A DNA stretch of 64,000 nt. Source: Trichaptum fuscoviolaceum (lineage: Eukaryota; Basidiomycota; Agaricomycetes; Hymenochaetales; Trichaptaceae). The stretch lies in NCBI GenBank assembly GCA_910574455.1, contig CAJSYZ010000004.1:4350599-4414598 (forward strand). Reading direction: 5' to 3'. The notes below the pieces were generated by a model. It did no database searches, was not told where the DNA came from, and was given only the letters and a program-made list of their open reading frames with translations. The stretch's first letter is position 1. Each line of letters starts with the position of its first letter. Of the stretch, positions 58,501 through 64,000 are shown one piece after another. A program made the translations under genes and the position numbers.

Positions 58501-59582
58501 TTATGCGTACAATTCAGCGAGAAGGTCCGCCACCTTCTTCGGGTTCCATCCTGGGTACTCCTTGTTGTCCAGCTGGTCGAGGGAACCGACCAAACCGCGT
58601 TCCGTATCCCATACCCACAACAGATACGCTCGGAAATCACTAGGGTTTTTCTTCAGTGCCTCTTCCAGGACTTCGCGGGGCTCATGCGTAACCTCAACCT
58701 TTTTACCCAGTCTATTTACGAAGATGTTGGCAATTTCGTTGGATGACTGATGAAAAGTGGAACGTTTGACTCTGATTTCTTGGATGTAAACACAAGTACT
58801 CACAACTCTATCCCCCTCGATTCGGAATTCACGCCATTCCAGGTCCTTCCTCGGAAGCGATGTTAGAACATATCCAAGGTACGACGCAATGTCCTCCCGA
58901 GTCGTAAAGGATACGAGAGCCTCTCCCAAACCTTTGATGTTTATCTTTCCCCCTGCAATGTCGAATCCGAAGTTCTTGGCGAAGAATCTGTGTAAAAAAA
59001 AAGAAAGGTAAGCAAGTATTGGCGAAACTTCCGCAAATATTAAATCAACAAGCACGCACGGTGCTAGCACGAAATCCGAGACTGCACCCGTGTAGAAGGC
59101 AGCGAATGGCAAATCCAACTCCCTCAAAGTACCATTTTTGAATTTCTCCTTATCGAAGAGCGGGTTATCCGAGCTCGCAGGGGATCCGAACTCAGACGGT
59201 ACGTATAGCTTGACACCAGCTTCCTTGGAGGCCTTCGCCAGTGCAACATGGCTGGCATATGAATCTGGTGAAGCACGGATAGTAGTCACTACGACGTCAG
59301 TACCACTAAGCGCGGTAGAGAGGGATGAGGGAGATGAGTAGTCCACTACGAGGCGCTTGGCACCCTTTGCGACTAGGTCGTGATTTCCGCTGTCCTGGGA
59401 TTTCATTATCGGATTATTTAATGTGAGTTTTGTCCTATGTCATGAACATAAATACTCACCTGACGCGATAGGAATGCTACCGAAGTCACTTTACCCTCCT
59501 GTTGAAGCTTCAACAGCTCTTCGATTATATGCTTGCCGACGTTGCCCGCGCCAGCTACAGTGAAACTCTTGAATCCCGACAT
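58501..59582 (-). CDS. NmrA-like NAD(P)-binding reductase, paralogue 1
   Basis: Four exons on the minus strand (59460-59582, 59060-59394, 58804-58987, 58501-58746) make 296 codons. The N-terminus MSGFKSFTVAGAGNVGKHI carries the GxGxxG dinucleotide-binding loop of an atypical short-chain dehydrogenase. Next come DVVVTT at the end of the fourth strand, YVPSEFG, which is typical for the NmrA / isoflavone-reductase-like group, and FTTREDIASYLGYVL. The C-terminal part is VREV-type helical, ending DQLDNKEYPGWNPKKVADLL. These enzymes reduce aromatic or quinone substrates or act as redox sensors; the substrate is unknown. Exon lengths 123, 184 and 246 are identical in its neighbours, so the genes arose by tandem duplication. 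It is the most diverged of the three complete copies (FAKNFGFDIAGG where the others have VAGAFGFNIAGG). Confidence 0.87.
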
Positions 59583-60072
59583 ACGTACGGAAGCGTCCTA
59601 CACAGTCAAACACTGATCTGCAGTATGTGGCGCAGTCTTGGACCTGGATCGTTGCCGCTGGGCGCTCAAGCCGTGCTATTTATCCTTTTACATTGCTAGA
59701 CATCCGAGCCCGTATACGAAATGCATAGCGAATTCTGCGCTCGTCGTTCCGAAACGTTATTGCACCATTACTAAGCTGGCCAATGCAGCTTGCTGAGCTT
59801 CCTCAGCATCTCTTGATTTACGTCATCTGAGATGACCAAAATGCGATGCTAACGTGCAAGTCATTCAGACAACAGAGAACTGTTCGTGTCGCGACTTCAA
59901 AGTAATGGGCAACATCTCATGGTGTATGTCATCAAAGATGACCAGAATGCGATGCTGTCGTGCAAGTCATGGTTCGTGTTGTCGGTGACGAACGCGATGA
60001 ATTTGATTTCGATTGAAATGAATGCGTATTGATACAACAAACTCAGAAAATATCACAAGCACAAGATTTCAG
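59583..60072 (-). promoter_or_regulatory. promoter region of reductase paralogue 1
   Basis: 490 bp between paralogues 1 and 2. It contains an imperfect direct repeat: TGACCAAAATGCGATGCTAACGTGCAAGTCAT-like text near 59832 recurs near 59940, but only short parts of it match exactly (GACCA, AATGCGATGCT, CGTGCAAGTCAT). Which gene it serves follows from orientation only. Confidence 0.45.
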
Positions 60073-61155
60073 CTATGCATACAATTCAGCAAGAACGTCT
60101 GCAACTTTCTTCGGGTGCCACTCCGGGTATTCTTTGTTATCCAGCTGCTCCGAAGTGCCCACCAAACCTCCATCTGTATCCCAAAGCAATAGCAAGAAGG
60201 ACCGGAAATCCGCCGGGTTCTTCTTTAGAGCCTCTTCCAGTACTTCTCGGGGCGTGTGGCTGACTTCAGCCTTCTTCCCCAGCTTGTTCACGAGGATGTC
60301 AGCAATCTCATTGACTGACTGATGAAATATGTAATGTTATCGTTTGACAACCTTCGAGTTCGTTGTAGATACTCACGAGTCGGTCTCCTTCGATTCTGAA
60401 TGCTCTCCACTCGAGATCTTTCTTCGGAAGTGACGTGAGGACGTATGCAAGATACGATGCAATGTCCTCCCTAGTTGTGAATGACACAGGCGCATTTCCC
60501 ACACCTTTGATGTCAATCTTTCCGCCTGCGATGTTGAAGCCAAAGGCACCAGCGACCGGACTGTATAATGCACGTAAGACCACAAGCGAGTCAACATTTC
60601 GGCCATCGAAACCAATCGCAAATAACGTACGGAGCCAAAAGGAAATCGGTGAACGGACCCGTATAGAAAGCAACGAACGGCAATCCTAGGTCTCTCAGCT
60701 CTTTATTCTTAAAGTTATTCTTCTTTGAAAGGAGGGGGTTGTCTGTCCCATCAGTCGGTGTGCCGAACTCAGAGGGAACGAAGATCTGCACGCCAGCTTC
60801 CTTGGCAGCTTTGGCCAGTATCGACTGGCTAGCAAATGCTTCGGGTGTGCCTCCGAGAGTGGAGACTACGACGTCGGTGCCACTGAGTGCAGATGAAAGG
60901 GAAGAAGGGGAAGAATAGTCGACTACAACGCGTTTGGCGCCCTTTGCGACCAAGGCATCGTTCCCGTTGTCCTGAAGTGAGTAATTGAATCATTTAAACC
61001 CTTGGCTTTAACTTGTGCATATAACCACTTACTTGACGGGATAAAAATGACACTGAGGTCACTTTACCCTCCTTCTGGAGCTTCAACAGCGCTTCAATAA
61101 CAAACTTCCCGATGTTACCTGCGCCTGCGACAGTAAAAGTCTTGAGACCGGACAT
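60073..61155 (-). CDS. NmrA-like NAD(P)-binding reductase, paralogue 2
   Basis: Four exons (61033-61155, 60631-60971, 60377-60560, 60073-60318), 298 codons, no lesion seen. It begins MSGLKTFTVAGAGNIGKFV with the GxGxxG loop, then DVVVSTLGG, FVPSEFG, FGFNIAGGKIDIKG and a C-terminus ending KVADVLAELYA. It is closer to paralogue 3 than to paralogue 1. Nothing in the flanks indicates a biosynthetic cluster partner. Confidence 0.88.
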
Positions 61156-61900
61156 GATAGATTGTTGTACGGATAGTCAAGCAGTGACGAACGAGAGTAA
61201 GCGTGAAGATGCTAACAGTGGGGAATGTGAGGTTTCGGATGTACTGATGTTCACGGTGCAGGCTTTGTATACAAATCGTGGCGGACAATTATGACCCAAG
61301 AAGACGTGCTCAACGTCCTCATCACTCGTCTGTCCCGTATGTATCGCGTGAAGACCCGGGCCCTCGCTCGTCAATAAATTACTTCTTTCTAGTTAGTCAT
61401 CAGTAGAAGTACTAGTTACTACTGTTCAAGTTGGCTCCCCGTGGCACAGGCATTAGGCGCCTGTTCAGGACGCGATAACCAATCTACATAACTCGGAAGA
61501 TCAGCATAGTGAAACACAAGAGGGACTAGCTTAAGCCTACTTAAACGTACCAGCTTGATATTCTCGTAACTAAACCAGGCATCTTATAAAGATCGTTCGT
61601 CAACAATAATATCTCATTATTACCATGTACTAAGCCAGTCGATGCATCCTACTTATAATACATACATACCTCTAAGGCTGAAGATTCACTTCATCGTAGC
61701 TCACAATTATACAATAACGGTGCTTGATCTATCGGTGTCAGAAAATCCGAAGCCGGGGCTTTATAGTGTATAGTAGGAAACAGATATATGTATATACATA
61801 ACAGATGGTATTGCACAGTTTGATTTTAGCTATCGGAGGGAATATTCATTACAACAGACACGACAATATACTGTACAGAAGCACAAGACTTCAAGTTCAA
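61156..61900. other. intergenic between reductase paralogues 2 and 3
   Basis: 745 bp, AT-rich from about 61560 on, with a TATATG-rich stretch at 61786-61797. It should hold the promoter of paralogue 2. No exon was found. Confidence 0.5.
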
Positions 61901-62995
61901 CTATGCATACACTGCAGCAAGAATGTCTGCAACTTTCTTCGGGTGCCACTCCGGGTACTCTTTGTTAACCAGCTGCTCTGGAGTGCCCACCGAACCTCCA
62001 TTCGAATCCCAATGCAATAGCAATGCTGACAGGAAATCTGCTGGGTTCTTCTTTAGTGCTTCTTCCAGTACCTCCCGTGGTTGGTGTGTAACTTCAATCT
62101 TCTTCCCCAGCTTGTTCACGAGGATGTCATGAATCTCATTGAGTGACTGATTATATGCGTTGCCAATATTTAGAACCTTCCTAAGTTCGTACCAATAAAT
62201 CTGAACACTCACGAGTCGGTCCCCTTCAATCCGGAATACTCTATTCTCTAAATTCTTTTTCGGGAGTGATGTCAGGACGTATGCAAGATACGATGCAATG
62301 TCCTCCCTAGTCGTGAATGATATAGGCGCCGTCCCCAGGCCCTTGATGTCGATCTTTCCGCCTGCAATATTGAAACCAAAGGCACCAGCGACCGGACTGC
62401 GAAATACATGCAGGATAACAAGCGTGGTCAAATCGTTCCGAATGGAGCAACAAAAAAAACTAACGTACGGAGCCAGAACGAAATCAGTGAACGGACCCGT
62501 GTAGAAAGCAGCGAACGGCAATCCCAGCTCCTTCGACTCTCGTTTCTTGAAGTCATTCTTCTTGGCAAGTAGTGGGTGGTCTACCTCGTCTGTCGGGTTA
62601 CCGAACTCAGAGGGAACGAAAATTTGGACGCCAGCTTCCTTAGCAGCTTTGGCCAACGCAGACTGGCTTGCAAATGCTTCTGGTCCACCCCCGAGAGTGG
62701 AGACGACGACGTCGGTGCCACTGAGGGCGGATGAAAGGGATGATGGGGAAGAGTAGTCGACTACAACGCGCTTTGCGCCCTTTGCGACCAATGCACTATT
62801 CCCGTTTTCCTGAGGTGAGTGATTGTATTATCAGGACCTTTGGCTTTATTGATTGTGCATATAACCACTCACTTGACGGGACAAGAATGACACTGACGTC
62901 ACTTTACCCTCCTTCTGAAGCTTTAGCAGCGCTTCGATAATAAACTTCCCGATGTTGCCTGCGCCTGCTACAGTAAAGGTCTTTAGTCCGGACAT
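61901..62995 (-). CDS. NmrA-like NAD(P)-binding reductase, paralogue 3
   Basis: Four exons (62873-62995, 62469-62809, 62213-62396, 61901-62146), 298 codons, intact. Same motifs as paralogue 2: GAGNIGKF near the start, DVVVSTLGGG, FVPSEFG, FGFNIAGGKIDIKGLG, and an end reading KVADILAAVYA. Exon lengths equal those of paralogue 2 exactly (123, 341, 184, 246), which supports recent tandem duplication of the pair. Confidence 0.88.
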
Positions 62996-63519
62996 AGCAG
63001 GGTGTTGTTCAGATAATCAAGTAGTGGAGGATATGTGTAGTATGTCGTGGAGGTGCCAGACACCAGGCTCAGATTGAAATGCGGGGTTGATACTCACAAT
63101 GCGGGGCTCTATATCTTTATAAACAAGTTGGCATCGGACGCATCTGCGACCGTGACAGACAAATAACGACACAGGAAGATGTGCTCACCATCATACAACC
63201 TCAATGTTCGTCCGTATCGCTGTTTCTTGGTCACATCTTGTGTTGTTTCAGTCATCAGGATATCAGGAACCACCTATCCCTCAGTAGGCACCCATCTTAC
63301 TTACTAACCGCACTGGGCTTGATTTGTCGATTGCAGTCCGACTCGGGAAAACCAGCACTGCTCGGGACTGCTGGCTTACATGGCTCCAGAATATTGCACA
63401 AGTCAAGCTAACATGAGACATCTCACAGTCTTTATTGCGTGCTGGTTGCGCAGTCTACGCTGTCGTTTAACTTCGATAAGACATGTAGTGATATCACGCT
63501 CATCAGAACCCAGTCCGTT
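62996..63519. other. intergenic, promoter region of reductase paralogue 3
   Basis: 524 bp with a TATA-like TATCTTTATAAAC at about 63112-63124, roughly 120 bp before the ATG when read on the minus strand. No gene seen. Confidence 0.45.
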
Positions 63520-64000
63520 TCACGAAAGAAACGCCTTCAGTAGATCAATGACCTTCGTCGGCTTCCATTCCGGGAACATTTTGTTGTCTAACTGGTCGGG
63601 TGATCCAACGATACCTTTGCCCGTATCCATCTGGAGGAATAGGAACGAAAGGAGGTCGTTCGGGTTCTTCGCGTACGCCTCTGCGAGCGCCGAGCGTGGC
63701 TTGTATGTAATGTCAATTGTTTTCCCGGTCTCAGATTCGACCGTTTTGATAATTTGGTTGAAAGACTGTGCCCCATATTTAATTTGAGTGCAAATGGAGG
63801 AAACGAATTTTGTTTACCATAGCGTCTCCTTGAATATGGAAGGTCCGCCACTCCAGGCTCTCCCTAGGCAACGAAGTCAAGACGTATGCAGTATATACAG
63901 CAATGTCCTGCCGCGTGGTGAAAGAGATCAAAGCATCACCAACGCCATTTACCGTAGCCTTGCCATTCGCAAAGTCGAGTCCCGAAATTTTTGTGAGATC
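63520..64000 (-). CDS. NmrA-like reductase, paralogue 4, cut by window edge
   Basis: Only the 3' half is in the window: exon 63818 to beyond 64000 (FTTRQDIAVYTAYVLTSLPR) and the last exon 63520-63765, again 246 nt, ending KPTKVIDLLKAFLS. It is more diverged than paralogues 1-3 (SFNQIIKTVESETGK at the start of the last exon). The gene continues to the right, so the array may contain more copies. Confidence 0.85.

Overview
The window is nuclear DNA of a filamentous basidiomycete, most likely an Agaricomycete. Genes are split by many short GT-AG introns (about 50-70 nt), a Ty3/gypsy chromovirus is present, and the recognisable host proteins (Shr3-type ER chaperone, Rkm/SETD-type SET protein, Ecl1-like zinc protein, NmrA/isoflavone-reductase-like enzymes, a pyruvate kinase relic) are fungal. 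I saw no bacterial-style operon, tRNA, rRNA or CRISPR array.

Left part (1-7.9 kb): a 49-bp minisatellite, then two large genes of unknown function on the + strand. The first starts with an imitation of the histone H3 N-terminal tail, followed by a PHD-like zinc finger and a C-terminal zinc-ribbon-like motif. The second keeps one 899-codon frame but carries two in-frame stop codons. A small three-exon minus-strand gene follows.

Middle (7.9-28.3 kb): a 3.4-kb host segment holding most of an unknown gene (called G here) occurs twice in direct orientation, and each copy is followed by a complete 6.7-kb chromovirus (E1 and E2, both on the minus strand). Target-site duplications show that E2 inserted into the last exon of G. 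The hybrid flanks of E1 (GTAAT left, GTTGA right) point to unequal recombination between two elements of the family as the cause of the duplication. Removing E2 and one target-site copy restores a 743-codon frame for G ending at 28311.

28.4-34.5 kb: an intact five-exon gene for a 557-residue DDE integrase-like protein, convergent with G, then a 735-bp fold-back hairpin, a noncoding block with inverted GC-rich ends and two families of diverged tandem repeats, and a second, half fold-back copy.

34.5-49.9 kb is gene-poor. I can support only an Ecl1-like gene and an intron-containing pyruvate kinase pseudogene in it.

49.9-64 kb is ordinary host DNA, all on the minus strand: a long SET-domain methyltransferase gene, SHR3, and at least four tandem NmrA-like reductase paralogues, the last cut by the window edge. 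Exon boundaries come from reading splice consensus and frame only; no transcript or database evidence was available.
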